Source: Candidatus Praeruminimicrobium purgamenti (lineage in GTDB: Bacteria; Elusimicrobiota; Endomicrobiia; Endomicrobiales; Endomicrobiaceae). Taken from it: a stretch of 48,130 nt of DNA. Shown piece after piece: positions 1 through 9,095 of this stretch (within the stretch, counting starts at the first letter, position 1; the number at the start of each line of letters is the position of its first letter). Under the pieces are notes generated by a model. The model did not search any database. It worked only from the letters and a program-made list of their open reading frames with translations, and had not been told where the DNA came from. The stretch covers positions 1-48,130 of the forward strand of contig JAHDQW010000004.1 of assembly GCA_018433585.1 (NCBI GenBank), read 5' to 3'. A program made the translations under genes and the position numbers.

Positions 1-2086
1 TCTTCTTCTCTTCTTTCGTTAACTGCAGCTCTTCAGTTTTTGTTCCTTCTGCAACAGTTGCCGCTGCGGCAACAGATGCGGAAGCTTCTGTTTTATTTAA
101 TTCAGCCGATTCCTGCTCCTTCTTTATTTTTTCGGCTTCCTTTTCAGCCTTTATCTTTGCTTCTTCTTTGTTTATTTCCGTTTCTTCAGCCGCTATCTTT
201 TGCGCTTCTATTTCCAATGCCTGTTTTCTGGCTTCTTCTTTTGCAAGTCTCTTTTGTTCTTCCTGCTCGGCTTTTAATCTTATCTTCTCTTCTTTGGCAA
301 GCCTCTTCTGTTCTTCCTTCTCGGCCTTCAGCCTGATTTTCTCTTCTTTCTCCAGTCTCTTCTTCTCTTCTTTCGTTAATACTGCAGGCGCAGCTTCAAG
401 CGCAGAATTTTTTGGCTCAGGCAAAACAGCATCGGCTGTTTTTTCACTTTGGACGGCTTTCAATGTTTCTGTTTCAGTTTTAGCTTTAGACTCTTCTTCG
501 GCGCGCGTATTCAAATCTGTTTTAATTTTAGTTTCGATTGATGTTTTATTTTTGTTCTCGCCCGTAAAATCTCTGTCTGTTTCCTGTTCAGCCAGGGCGT
601 TAATAACAATTGTTTCAGGTTCAAATATAAAGTTATTGCTCGATACTGAAATTTTATATTCAACATTAGGTTTAAGATCGTTTATAATATATTTTCCGTC
701 TTTATTTGTTTTCACGCTTAATTTATCGCCATAAGATACTACGGCATCTTTCAACGGAGCATTTGCCGTTTTTACTGTACCGGAAATTGACAACAAAGCT
801 TCAAAAGTCAACTCACTGTCATTCCCCAAATTTTTAATTGTCTTTTTTGATTCAACAAAAGAATATCCCTGTTTTCTGACTGAAAAATTATATTCTTTAC
901 CGTAATTTAATTTTATTTCACACTTACCGTTTTCATTTGTTTTGAAACTGTCTTTGCTCCCGTTTACAGAAATTTCCGCATCTTTGACAGGAGTTTTACC
1001 TTTTATTACCGTTATGTTAACTTTATACTTTAATATCGAAGCTTTAAAGTCCTGCGAATTGGATTCGGTTATCAGATTTTTTATAGTTCTTGACTGCGGA
1101 TCAAAAGAATATCCTGTACTTGATATGCTCAAATTGTATTCCTGTGTTATTCCCAAATCTTCAATTTTATAATATCCGTTAACGTTTGTTTTATATTCTT
1201 TTTCTCTGCCGCTGATCTTAATAACAGCATCGGCAAAAGGCTTTCCGTTATAGGTAACATTTCCTGAAATATAACCTAAAACTGAAAAATTTAAATCTTC
1301 TTCATCCTGAGTTACTTTCTTAATCGGTATAGATTTAGGCGTTACCGTAAAATTGGCGCTGTTTGATATGTTTATTATGTAATCCCCGTTTGTTTTAAGA
1401 CCTTTGACTTTATAAAATCCCTGATCATCCGTTTTATACTTTACGCCGTTGACGTCAATTTCGATGTTTGCAACGCTTTGCCCCAGAGATGTTACCCTGC
1501 CTGAAGCATAAATGTCTTTTTCAAAATCATGAGTAATATCCTTATCTAAAAACGCTACGGTAAAAGGCTCAAAATAGTGTTCGTCGGAAATAACTGAAAC
1601 TGTATAAGGACCGTCATATTCCAAATTATCTATAACATATGCGCCGTTATAATCTGTAATATATTTTATATTTCTCTGGCTTATCATTATGGTGGCGCCT
1701 CTTACGGGTTTGCCGCCCACAAGAACACGGCCCGATATTGAATAATTGCTTACTGTGGCTATAAAATTTTCGTTTATCTTACTTTCCGTAAGCGCCCTGT
1801 ATGTCTTTGCGTTAGGAGAGAAGCTGTACCCTTCCTTCGAAATCGTCAGCGTATACGTTCCGCCCTTAGGCAGCCCGTGTATGATATAATTTCCGTATCT
1901 GTCCGTTTTAACCCTCATATTGCTTGTTCCGGTAACGTCTATCGTAATATCGTTTAACGATACTCCTGCGGCGGAAGACCTTGATATTCTTCCGCTGATA
2001 GAAACAAATTCTTCTGCAGAATGGACAGCAACGCATAAAAATAATAAACTGAAATTAATCAAAAATATTGAAAAAATTTTTCTCAT
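1..2086 (-). CDS. Secreted multi-domain protein with carboxypeptidase-regulatory-like repeats and a Lys/Glu-rich coiled-coil tail (3' end outside window)
   Basis: The frame opens at an ATG at 2086 behind an AAGGAT ribosome site and stays open to the window edge (at least 695 residues). Residues 1-25 form a signal peptide with likely cleavage after VHSA; there is no lipobox. Six tandem beta-sandwich repeats of about 78-86 residues follow (about residues 29-525), each beginning with an SGxV-like strand and carrying a TDxxGxYxIxxL core, typical of carboxypeptidase-regulatory-like (CarboxypepD_reg) domains. From about residue 568 the chain is almost only K, E, R, L and A and should form a charged helix or coiled coil. 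It is probably an exported structural or surface protein; the partner is unknown. It lies 79 bp after pcrA on the same strand. Confidence 0.75.
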   Translation of the reverse strand, partial: MRKIFSIFLINFSLLFLCVAVHSAEEFVSISGRISRSSAAGVSLNDITIDVTGTSNMRVKTDRYGNYIIHGLPKGGTYTLTISKEGYSFSPNAKTYRALTESKINENFIATVSNYSISGRVLVGGKPVRGATIMISQRNIKYITDYNGAYVIDNLEYDGPYTVSVISDEHYFEPFTVAFLDKDITHDFEKDIYASGRVTSLGQSVANIEIDVNGVKYKTDDQGFYKVKGLKTNGDYIINISNSANFTVTPKSIPIKKVTQDEEDLNFSVLGYISGNVTYNGKPFADAVIKISGREKEYKTNVNGYYKIEDLGITQEYNLSISSTGYSFDPQSRTIKNLITESNSQDFKASILKYKVNITVIKGKTPVKDAEISVNGSKDSFKTNENGKCEIKLNYGKEYNFSVRKQGYSFVESKKTIKNLGNDSELTFEALLSISGTVKTANAPLKDAVVSYGDKLSVKTNKDGKYIINDLKPNVEYKISVSSNNFIFEPETIVINALAEQETDRDFTGENKNKTSIETKIKTDLNTRAEEESKAKTETETLKAVQSEKTADAVLPEPKNSALEAAPAVLTKEEKKRLEKEEKIRLKAEKEEQKRLAKEEKIRLKAEQEEQKRLAKEEARKQALEIEAQKIAAEETEINKEEAKIKAEKEAEKIKKEQESAELNKTEASASVAAAATVAEGTKTEELQLTKEEKK
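242..349 (-). repeat. Two tandem 54-bp units coding an 18-residue K/E-rich repeat
   Basis: Positions 296-349 and 242-295 encode nearly identical 18-residue units starting KEEKIRLKAE and ending EEQKRLA. A related 21-base block recurs exactly at 359-379 and 2-22 (357 bp apart, both encoding LTKEEKK), so the coiled-coil module seems to restart at the window edge. The repeat is in frame and coding, not an intergenic element. Confidence 0.8.
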
Positions 2087-2165
2087 AAATATCCTTTTTG
2101 TTTAAGCTGTTAAAGTTTATATTTATTTTAACCTTTTTAACTTTATTTTTCAACAAAAAAATTGT

Positions 2166-4376
2166 TTATTTGATAACTGTTAAATTTGCAAACTTGGCGA
2201 GTAATTTTTTCCATTGTCCTCCGGCAAACAGGATTATAAGCTTCAAATCATCACCCGAACCGGATTTTTCTATGATTTTACCGTTGCCGAAAACATTATG
2301 AGATACCATTGTCCCGATCTGATACGGACTGTTGTCTGTTTTTTCTTCGCTGCTTATTCGTTCACTGTCCGAACTATTTTCCGAGTATTTGTCTATGCCG
2401 TCAAAATATTTGCTTCTTGAATACGAGTTTCCTGCAATATTATTTGCCGTTCTGTCCGATAGTTGTTCTTTAAATCCGGCTTCAAGCAGAAATCTGGACG
2501 GCACATTCCATTTAGTTTTCCCGAAAACCGTTCTTTCCGACGCCCAAGTCATATATAAATTTTCTTTTGCTCTTGTCATACCGACGTACATCAAACGTCT
2601 TTCTTCTTCCAATTCTTTTTGGTCATAAGCCGACTCTCCTATCGGGAAAAGACCTTCCTCAAGACCCACTAAAAACACATTCTTAAATTCCAATCCTTTT
2701 GCCAAATGTAAAGTCATCAGAGTAACTCTGTCTTCGCTGTCTTCCCAAGAATCTATATCGCTTACCAAAGCTATCTGAGATAAATATCCGGATAAAGATT
2801 TGTCAGGAGATCTTCTTTCAAAATCTTCTACGGCTGAAACCAATTCCTGGATATTCTCAATTTTGCTTTTATTTTCCGGATTGTCCGAAAGTTCAAGTTC
2901 TTTCAAATAACCGGTCTCGTTTATAAGGTCTTCTATTATCTCTTTTACGGTTTTGTTATATTTTACTCTGATATTTTTTTCCAATAAAGTTTTAAAAGAA
3001 TTCAAGCCTGCCAGAGAAGACCCCGACAAGATATTTGAACCGGCAAACTTTAGCGATTCAAACAAAGATAATCCTTTTTCAGCCGCAAAGCTTTCAAGCT
3101 TTGTCATAGACGTTTTTCCAACGCCTCTTTTAGGAACATTTACAACTCTTTTAAAGCTTATATTATCGTTAGGATTATGTATTAATTTCAGGTACGCCAT
3201 TATGTCTTTAATTTCGGCTCTGTCGTAAAACTTTAAAGAGCCGACTATCGTATACGGCAGCCCCTGCCTTCTTAATGCGTCTTCAAGCGCTCTAGACTGC
3301 GCATTCGTTCTGTAAAATACGGCAAAATCATTTAAAGAATAACCGTTTACTTTATTTATTAAAATCATATCGACAACTCTGTGGGCTTCGTCATTTTCAT
3401 TCATATTTTGAAATACGTTTATATTACCCTTATCCTCATTTTGAGTCCATAACTTTTTATCGACTCTTCCGTAATTGTTTTTTACGACATTCCACGCTTT
3501 TGAAAGAATTTTAGGAGTGGAACGGTAATTTTCTTCAAGTTTTACGACTTTACAGGCAGGATAATCTTTTTCGAAATCCAAAATATTGTTTATATCGGCG
3601 CCTCTCCATGAATAAATGCTCTGGTCGTCATCGCCGACTACGCAGATATTTTTGTATTTATCCGTTAACATTTTGGTCAGCAAATACTGTGCATGATTCG
3701 TATCTTGATACTCGTCGACCAAGACATATTTGAATTTTTCCTGGTATTTTGACAGTATTTCCGGATTTTCTTCAAGTTTATAAATCGTCTGCATAATCAA
3801 ATCACCGAAATCAAAAGCGTTATATCTTTGCAGTTTTTTTTGATACAATTCGTATATCGAGCCTACAGTCTGTCCGTAAAAATCGCCTCTGGACTGACAA
3901 TCTGCCTGCATATCCGCCGGTGCATCCAAATCGTCTTTTGCCCTGCTGATTCGGTTTGCAACCCATGAAGGCTTAAATTTTTTATCGTCAAGATTCATTT
4001 CTTTTATACATTCTTTAACAACATTAACCTGCTCCGACATATCGTAAATAAGAAAATTCGAATCTATCCCGAAATTTTTTGCCTCGCTTGACAGCAAATA
4101 TGTGCAAAATGAATGAAAAGTAGACACCCTGACGTCGCTTCCGGCATTTGCAGTTATCTCATTCACCCTTTTTCTCATTTCTCCGGCCGCTTTATTAGTA
4201 AACGTAACGGCAAGAATATTGTAAGGTTTTACTCCGTTTTCCAAAAGATAGGCAATACGGTAAGTAATAACTCTTGTTTTTCCGGTTCCTGCACCGGCAA
4301 AAATTATTAAAGGGCCTTCCGTGTGTAAAACAGCTTCTTTTTGCGATGGATTTAAATCATCAATCGATATTGTCAT
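2166..4376 (-). CDS. pcrA: PcrA/UvrD/Rep-family superfamily 1 DNA helicase
   Basis: This 736-residue protein carries the full SF1A set: LNPSQKEAV Q-motif, Walker A GAGTGKT, motif II VDEYQDTN, motif III GDDDQSIYSWRGA, motif IV LEENYRST, motif V TLHLAKGLEF (often MHAAKG in relatives) and motif VI RRLMYVGMTRA. The C-terminal 50 residues (GTMVSHNVFGNGKI onward) match the Tudor-like tail of PcrA/UvrD that contacts RNA polymerase. It should unwind 3'-5' in excision repair and replication-fork rescue. The length is normal for the family. The start codon sits 9 bp after a consensus -10 box with no Shine-Dalgarno, so the mRNA is probably leaderless. Confidence 0.95.
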   Translation of the reverse strand: MTISIDDLNPSQKEAVLHTEGPLIIFAGAGTGKTRVITYRIAYLLENGVKPYNILAVTFTNKAAGEMRKRVNEITANAGSDVRVSTFHSFCTYLLSSEAKNFGIDSNFLIYDMSEQVNVVKECIKEMNLDDKKFKPSWVANRISRAKDDLDAPADMQADCQSRGDFYGQTVGSIYELYQKKLQRYNAFDFGDLIMQTIYKLEENPEILSKYQEKFKYVLVDEYQDTNHAQYLLTKMLTDKYKNICVVGDDDQSIYSWRGADINNILDFEKDYPACKVVKLEENYRSTPKILSKAWNVVKNNYGRVDKKLWTQNEDKGNINVFQNMNENDEAHRVVDMILINKVNGYSLNDFAVFYRTNAQSRALEDALRRQGLPYTIVGSLKFYDRAEIKDIMAYLKLIHNPNDNISFKRVVNVPKRGVGKTSMTKLESFAAEKGLSLFESLKFAGSNILSGSSLAGLNSFKTLLEKNIRVKYNKTVKEIIEDLINETGYLKELELSDNPENKSKIENIQELVSAVEDFERRSPDKSLSGYLSQIALVSDIDSWEDSEDRVTLMTLHLAKGLEFKNVFLVGLEEGLFPIGESAYDQKELEEERRLMYVGMTRAKENLYMTWASERTVFGKTKWNVPSRFLLEAGFKEQLSDRTANNIAGNSYSRSKYFDGIDKYSENSSDSERISSEEKTDNSPYQIGTMVSHNVFGNGKIIEKSGSGDDLKLIILFAGGQWKKLLAKFANLTVIK

Positions 4377-4385
4377 AATTTGTGT

Positions 4386-4414
4386 ATTATATCATAACAG
4401 AAATATTATGACAA
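4386..4414 (-). promoter_or_regulatory. Sigma70-type promoter of pcrA, predicted leaderless
   Basis: On the minus strand TTGTCA (4414-4409), a 17-bp spacer and TATAAT (4391-4386) precede the pcrA ATG at 4376. Only 9 bp separate the -10 box from the ATG, so transcription should start 2-3 nt before it. The -35 box overlaps that of the divergent cysE promoter. Confidence 0.75.
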
Positions 4415-4438
4415 AAATTTTTATTTTTTTTGTATAAT
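4408..4438 (+). promoter_or_regulatory. Promoter of cysE, predicted leaderless
   Basis: TATAAT at 4433-4438 lies 8 bp before the cysE ATG. A -35-like ATGACA at 4408-4413 (19-bp spacing) or GACAAA at 4410-4415 (17-bp) precedes it, so the -35 call is weak. There is no Shine-Dalgarno between the box and the start. The region is shared back-to-back with the pcrA promoter. Confidence 0.6.
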
Positions 4439-4446
4439 ATGCCGGT

Positions 4447-5103
4447 ATGAATAAATTAGGTTTACTAAAAGAAGATATAAAAACAATATTCCAAAAAGAT
4501 CCGGCCGCTCGTTCATGGGCGGAAGTTTTATTGTGCTATCCCGGACTGCATGCGATATGGGCGCACAGATTTTCGCATTTTTTATGGAAACACAAATTTT
4601 ACTTTTTCGCAAGATTTTTATCCCATATATCAAGACATTTTACCGGAATAGAAATTCATCCGGGAGCCACTATCGGCAGAAGATTCTTTATAGACCACGG
4701 TATGGGAGTTGTGATAGGCGAAACGGCAGAAGTAGGCGATGACGTCCTTATATACAAAGGTGTTGTTTTAGGCGGAACTTCTTTGGAAAAAGAAAAAAGG
4801 CATCCTACCGTAGGAAATAATGTCATCATAGGTTCAAACGCAATTGTAATGGGAGCCATAAACATAGGGCATAATGTGAGAATAGGAGCAGGTTCGGTCG
4901 TCGTTCATGACGTCCCGGCCAATGCCACAGCCGTCGGAGTCCCTGCAAGAATAGGTCTTGGATTTAACCAGCATGAGATAGATCATCTTGAACACGCAAA
5001 ACTTCCGGATCCGGTTGCAGACGCAATGAAATTTGTTCTTAACGAGCAGAAAAAACTTGAAGAAAAACTCAACCGGTTTATAAACAATTCCGATAAAAAA
5101 TAA
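4447..5103 (+). CDS. cysE: Serine O-acetyltransferase (cysteine biosynthesis)
   Basis: The 218-residue protein is the short, Bacillus-type CysE that transfers acetyl from acetyl-CoA to L-serine, giving O-acetylserine for cysteine synthesis in the cytoplasm. An N-terminal helical part (AAPSW-like region, HAIWAHR) is followed by a left-handed beta-helix of hexapeptide repeats with GIEIHPGA, the catalytic [13 protein letters not shown] block and the VVLGGTS turn, then the VGVPAR end of the helix. It stands alone here: no cysK is in the window. It converges on rsmA with a 6-bp gap. The start follows a -10 box by 8 bp with no ribosome site. Confidence 0.93.
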   Translation: MNKLGLLKEDIKTIFQKDPAARSWAEVLLCYPGLHAIWAHRFSHFLWKHKFYFFARFLSHISRHFTGIEIHPGATIGRRFFIDHGMGVVIGETAEVGDDVLIYKGVVLGGTSLEKEKRHPTVGNNVIIGSNAIVMGAINIGHNVRIGAGSVVVHDVPANATAVGVPARIGLGFNQHEIDHLEHAKLPDPVADAMKFVLNEQKKLEEKLNRFINNSDKK

Positions 5104-5109
5104 TCCGAT

Positions 5110-5865
5110 TTAAGCTTTTAACAAATTGCAGATTTTCAAATAATCTTCCAAACTCAATTTATCAGGACGCAACGAAGAATCCATTTTCAAATTATTTAAG
5201 ATTTCAGCAACTGAAAGTTTATCTTGTTTGAGAAACGAAGACAATCCGTTTAAAATTGTTTTTCTTCTCATTGAAAAACAATGTTTAACAAGAGGAAACA
5301 ACAGACTGTCGGGACTTTTGGGATTTTTATTAGTAAATCTGATAACCGATGACATTACCTGCGGTTTAGGATTAAAACATCCCGGAGGAACGTCAAATAA
5401 AATTTCCGCATCGGCATAATATTGTCTGAATAAAGAAATGTATCCGTAATCTTTTGTTCCCGGACATGACGCCAGTCTGACAATAACGTCTTTCTGAAGC
5501 ATAATAACGGCGGAAACAAAATTTTTACAAGGCAAAAATTTCTGCACTATCGCAGTCCCGACATTATATGGCAGATTCGCAACAATTTTAAAAGGTTTTT
5601 CAGGTAAATCAAATTTTAAAAAATCACGGTTGATAATCGTTACATTGGCATCATTTTTATAATTTTCACGCATATTTTCGGCAAGTTCTCTGTCAATATC
5701 GACAGCCGTTAAGTTATCCGTAAATTTTTTTAAAATATTTGTCAGAGCTCCTTTTCCGGGTCCTACCTCTATAACAACATCATTTCTCGCAATGTTCGCG
5801 GACTGAACTATTTTATTTGCAATATTATTATCTACCAAAAAATTTTGTCCGTGAGGCTGTCTCAT
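5110..5865 (-). CDS. rsmA: 16S rRNA (adenine1518-N6/adenine1519-N6)-dimethyltransferase
   Basis: This KsgA/RsmA enzyme uses S-adenosylmethionine to dimethylate two adenines near the 3' end of 16S rRNA. Motifs seen are HGQNFLVD at the N-terminus, the SAM loop VIEVGPGKGALT, and the NLPYNVGT catalytic motif. An upstream in-frame start at 5943 would add 26 residues inside the preceding gene; I prefer the ATG at 5865 (251 residues) because it gives the usual family N-terminus, has an AAAAGG site 7 bp upstream and lies 2 bp after the preceding stop. It is the last gene of a minus-strand run with a metallophosphoesterase, MFS transporter and DUF4416. Confidence 0.92.
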   Translation of the reverse strand: MRQPHGQNFLVDNNIANKIVQSANIARNDVVIEVGPGKGALTNILKKFTDNLTAVDIDRELAENMRENYKNDANVTIINRDFLKFDLPEKPFKIVANLPYNVGTAIVQKFLPCKNFVSAVIMLQKDVIVRLASCPGTKDYGYISLFRQYYADAEILFDVPPGCFNPKPQVMSSVIRFTNKNPKSPDSLLFPLVKHCFSMRRKTILNGLSSFLKQDKLSVAEILNNLKMDSSLRPDKLSLEDYLKICNLLKA

Positions 5866-5867
5866 AT

Positions 5868-6971
5868 TTATGCCTTTTCCCTGTATAAATTTATGCAGAC
5901 TATCTCGCTTTTTGAAAACAATCTCATAGGAGGCCCCCACCATCTAGTTCCGGAACTTACATAAAGATAAGAATTATTTTCTTTATATAAACCGTAATAA
6001 TATTTAAAAAACACATATTCTATCAGGTCAAACGGAGGTATCTGCCCGGCATGAGTATGCCCTGATAACTGTAAAGAAACAGGATATTTTGAAACTTCCG
6101 AAAAAGAATCAGGCTGGTGAGACAAAAATACAACAGGTTTTGTAAAATCTATGTTTTTCAAAGCCTTTTGTATATCAGCGGGCTGCGAATTGAATCTTTT
6201 TGAAGATTTTGTATCCGGAATACCTGCTATATAAATACCTCCTGCAATGATATTTGTATTGTGAATTACATTTGCTTTTATTTTACCGCAAAAAGAATAA
6301 AATTCTTCTATTCCCATATAATACTCGTGATTGCCGCTGACAGCAAATATTCCGTATTTCGCTTTTATTTTATCGAGATCATACTTTCTGTATTCGTCAC
6401 CTATTCTGCTCTCAAGAATATCTCCGGCAAGTATAACTATATCCGGATTTAAAGCATTAGTCCTTTTAACTATTTTTTTGATCTCTTCGTAAGAAGTATA
6501 AGAATCTATGTGAATATCAGACAATTGCACTATCTTTAGTTTTTCAACGGTTAAATTCGAAACTTTTAAATAAATATTTTTTATTACCGGTTCCCTGAAC
6601 ATTACGTTGAATACGGAATATGCCGAACAAATAACGGCAAGCAGACAGGAGATTAAAGTCGAATAATATATAAACTGGTTATTTCTTACAAATATATGAA
6701 TTATATCTGTTATAAAAAAGAAAAAAAACGTAATCGATAAAACGCCGAACCAAATATATCCGCAGCCTGCAAATGTTCTAAGAATACCGTTTGTTAGCGT
6801 TTTATTTGAAAAATATTCCGCAAGTATTCCCCAGCACGCCAAAATCAGAAAAATGCACAAAACGATAAAGTATGAACCTGCTTCAAACCTGAACACTGTC
6901 ACAAATCTGCTGAAAATATAATAGTGAAGCAATAAATAGATAATCAGAAAACTAATAAAAAACAATCCCAT
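5868..6971 (-). CDS. Membrane-anchored metallophosphoesterase (YkuE/YaeI-like)
   Basis: The 367-residue protein has about four hydrophobic N-terminal segments (residues 1-145) and then a calcineurin-type phosphoesterase domain. The metal-binding motifs are all present: QLSDIHID, ILAGDILE, SGNHEYYMG and LSGHTHAGQ. Members of this group are thought to hydrolyse phosphodiesters or pyrophosphates at the membrane, for example lipid-linked intermediates; the real substrate is not shown by the sequence. The stop lies 2 bp before the rsmA start, so the two are probably co-transcribed. Confidence 0.85.
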   Translation of the reverse strand: MGLFFISFLIIYLLLHYYIFSRFVTVFRFEAGSYFIVLCIFLILACWGILAEYFSNKTLTNGILRTFAGCGYIWFGVLSITFFFFFITDIIHIFVRNNQFIYYSTLISCLLAVICSAYSVFNVMFREPVIKNIYLKVSNLTVEKLKIVQLSDIHIDSYTSYEEIKKIVKRTNALNPDIVILAGDILESRIGDEYRKYDLDKIKAKYGIFAVSGNHEYYMGIEEFYSFCGKIKANVIHNTNIIAGGIYIAGIPDTKSSKRFNSQPADIQKALKNIDFTKPVVFLSHQPDSFSEVSKYPVSLQLSGHTHAGQIPPFDLIEYVFFKYYYGLYKENNSYLYVSSGTRWWGPPMRLFSKSEIVCINLYREKA

Positions 6972-7083
6972 TTTTGACCTTATATTTTATTTTTATGCCG
7001 CTTTACAAATATAAAACTGCATTTGAAAAACAAAAGACGCTGTTTTGCGCAGATTTGATTCTGCTGAATTTACAAACCGCACT

Positions 7084-8301
7084 TTACTTACTTTTAAAGC
7101 CATTTATTAATTTATTTTTAAAATACAAACTTATAATTACGGCTATAAACGCTCCTATAGCCGATGCCGTTTTTGCTCCGAGCTCGTTTGCCATATACCC
7201 GCCTAAGATGCTTCCTATAGGCGTAAAACCCAAAAAAGCCATTATAAAAAAACCGATTACGGTTCCTCTGTGCTGGCTTGGAGCATTTATCTGGATATAT
7301 GTGTTTGTTAAACTCATGCTGACAACCATACAATAGCCTATAACTGCCAAAAACAAACATGCGCTATATATATTTGTTATCAAACTGAAAAGCATTATGG
7401 CGCCGCCGAGGCTCAGAGAGCTGTAAAAAACCCATTTTGATATATTATCGGTATTTTGTTTTCCGGCAACGGTTATCGTAGCCAGCAGCGCGCCGACCCC
7501 TACGGCAGACATGAATAAGCCGAGTCCGTTAGCCGTCATCCCGTAAATATCTTTAACAAAAACAGGCATAAGCACTAAAGGAAATACCGTAACAACGCCG
7601 TTAACCGCTAAAATGATAAGCATCGAAAGAATTATTTTATCTCTTTTTACAAAATTTGAAGCTTCTATAAGTTTATCTTTGAATTTGGCATTATTTGCTT
7701 CAATTGTGTGTTTAATAGGAATAATATGTGCCAACGCAATAATTATTGCTATATAAGAAACCGTATTAAATAAAAAACAAAATGATTCTCCGTATTTGGC
7801 TATAACAATTCCGGCTATTGCGGGTCCGATTACTCTGCCGGTATTAAAAATAAGCGAATTTAACCCAATCGCATTCATAAGGTTTTCTTTCGGAACCAAA
7901 TCAATTATAAAAGATTGTCTTATAGTCATGTCAAAAGCATTAACCAGCCCAAGAAATGTAGATAAAACAAAAATATGCCATATCTGAATTGTTCCCGTCA
8001 TTGTCAAAATAGTCAATACGCCTGCTTCAAGCATTAAAAGTCCCTGAGTCACAAACAGAAGTTTTTTACGGTTGTAATTATCGGCAAAAGTCCCGGCGAA
8101 CGGAGAAATTATTAAAATAAAAATTTGACTTAAAAATGCTACGGTACCGAGTAAAATTGAAGATTTTGTCATACTGTATATAAGCCACGGCATTGCCGTC
8201 ATTTGAAGCCATGAACCTATAACGGATATTATCTGTCCGAAAAAGAAAAGTCTGTAGTTCTTTATATTTAAAGATTTGAATACCGATTTGCTGATTAGCA
8301 T
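7084..8301 (-). CDS. Major facilitator superfamily exporter (MFS_3/EntS-like)
   Basis: The 405-residue protein is hydrophobic throughout with about 11-12 membrane helices. The loop between helices 2 and 3 reads GTFADNYNRKK, the MFS motif A (GxxxDxxxRK), and NTGRVIGPAIAG resembles motif C of drug/H+ antiporters. The general pattern (NYRLFFFGQIIS near the N-terminus) fits the enterobactin-exporter/multidrug branch. Substrate unknown. It starts 1 bp after the stop of the DUF4416 gene, so the two form a unit. Confidence 0.85.
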   Translation of the reverse strand: MLISKSVFKSLNIKNYRLFFFGQIISVIGSWLQMTAMPWLIYSMTKSSILLGTVAFLSQIFILIISPFAGTFADNYNRKKLLFVTQGLLMLEAGVLTILTMTGTIQIWHIFVLSTFLGLVNAFDMTIRQSFIIDLVPKENLMNAIGLNSLIFNTGRVIGPAIAGIVIAKYGESFCFLFNTVSYIAIIIALAHIIPIKHTIEANNAKFKDKLIEASNFVKRDKIILSMLIILAVNGVVTVFPLVLMPVFVKDIYGMTANGLGLFMSAVGVGALLATITVAGKQNTDNISKWVFYSSLSLGGAIMLFSLITNIYSACLFLAVIGYCMVVSMSLTNTYIQINAPSQHRGTVIGFFIMAFLGFTPIGSILGGYMANELGAKTASAIGAFIAVIISLYFKNKLINGFKSK

Positions 8302-8302
8302 T

Positions 8303-8821
8303 TTATTTTTTCAACAAACATTGCCTTGCTTTTAATATGAATTCTGCAGCCGTAGAGCAAATATAATCAGGATACGTCCAAGGCAACTTGATAAATCCCC
8401 CTTTCTTATATATGGTGGTAACTTCGGCATATATGCCTTCGGAAAGGTATATTCTGTGGCTAAAGTCTTTGGTAGAAGCTAAAATAACGTTTGCAGGAGT
8501 TATATATCCCGGATCTATATTTATTATTCTGTTTTTATTTTTTGATATATAAGCTTCCAGATCATTTGTCGCAACTTTTATTCCCGCAAGCCTGCCGGGA
8601 GACAGTAAAGTTTCAAAAGATATCCATTGTCTTTTAAGATTTTCGCCCATTTCGGGATTATAATACTGCGTAAACGAAAAATCTATGATTTCGCTCTTTA
8701 TGTCGATTTTAATATTGAATTTATCTTCAATCAATTTATAAACTTCTTCCGTATTAACGGAAGAATTAAAAATTAAACCGCAGAAAAATTTTGCCAAATG
8801 AACCTGGTTTATCTGTCCCAT
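8303..8821 (-). CDS. DUF4416 family protein
   Basis: The 172-residue soluble protein matches what I know of the DUF4416 family: KFFCGLIF at the N-terminus, FTQYYNPEMG, a central NIDPGYITPANVILAS block, HRIYLSEGIYAEVT and the ending WTYPDYI. No member has a known reaction to my knowledge. It is transcribed divergently from glnA and just ahead of the MFS gene. There is no signal peptide or membrane segment. The start is the ATG at 8821 with no clear Shine-Dalgarno. Confidence 0.75.
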   Translation of the reverse strand: MGQINQVHLAKFFCGLIFNSSVNTEEVYKLIEDKFNIKIDIKSEIIDFSFTQYYNPEMGENLKRQWISFETLLSPGRLAGIKVATNDLEAYISKNKNRIINIDPGYITPANVILASTKDFSHRIYLSEGIYAEVTTIYKKGGFIKLPWTYPDYICSTAAEFILKARQCLLKK

Positions 8822-8951
8822 GATTGCGATATTATTGCAAAAACGGAAAGCATTTTCAATTTTTCATAATTTATACTGATACTTCCCGATATTTGGAATT
8901 TTTAAAAAAACACAAATTCTTTTGCTTTAAACATGCACGCTGATAAAGTAC

Positions 8952-8980
8952 TTGACAAACAAAATTTTTTGTTGTAGAAT
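8952..8980 (+). promoter_or_regulatory. Strong sigma70-type promoter of glnA
   Basis: TTGACA at 8952-8957, a 17-bp spacer and TAGAAT at 8975-8980 predict a start near 8987 and a leader of about 109 nt before the glnA ATG. No sigma54 -24/-12 signature (GG-N10-GC) was noticed here. Confidence 0.8.
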
Positions 8981-9005
8981 TATTACAAATTAAATATAGT
9001 GATTT

Positions 9006-9058
9006 GGGCAAAGGTGCTTAAAAGGTTATGATGAAATCTTTTAAGCATTTTTGTTTTT
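9006..9058 (+). promoter_or_regulatory. Nitrogen-leader hairpin 1: putative attenuator of glnA
   Basis: The element begins GGGCAAAG (9006-9013) and continues into a stem TGCTTAAAAG (9015-9024) paired with CTTTTAAGCA (9038-9047), extendable by G-U and A-U pairs on both sides. A T-rich run (TTTTTGTTTTT, 9048-9058) follows, as in an intrinsic terminator. It lies inside the glnA leader, after the promoter and before the ribosome site, and the upstream gene is divergent, so it cannot terminate an upstream transcript. It shares GGRCAAAG with elements at 10477 and 11941. Confidence 0.7.
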
Positions 9059-9095
9059 AAAAGAACGAAATTAAAAAAATGGAGGTATCTTTATT

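Noticed and set aside
242-349. CRISPR-like or transposon repeat.
   Set aside because: The repeats are directly adjacent, in frame and code an 18-residue helix repeat; no spacers or inverted ends.
168-1172. Plus-strand frames of 76-188 codons across 40-1172.
   Set aside because: They are antisense shadows of the repetitive K/E-rich and beta-repeat gene on the minus strand and have Ser/Phe/Leu-rich, non-protein-like composition.
6972-7083. Small gene or RNA between the MFS and metallophosphoesterase genes.
   Set aside because: The 112 bp show no ribosome site with a frame, no hairpin and no promoter that I could support.
9006-9058. Assignment of the hairpins as proven ANTAR targets or a glutamine riboswitch.
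   Set aside because: Only one hairpin per site is visible, the paired hexaloop A/G signature was not found, and no known glutamine aptamer consensus matched by eye.
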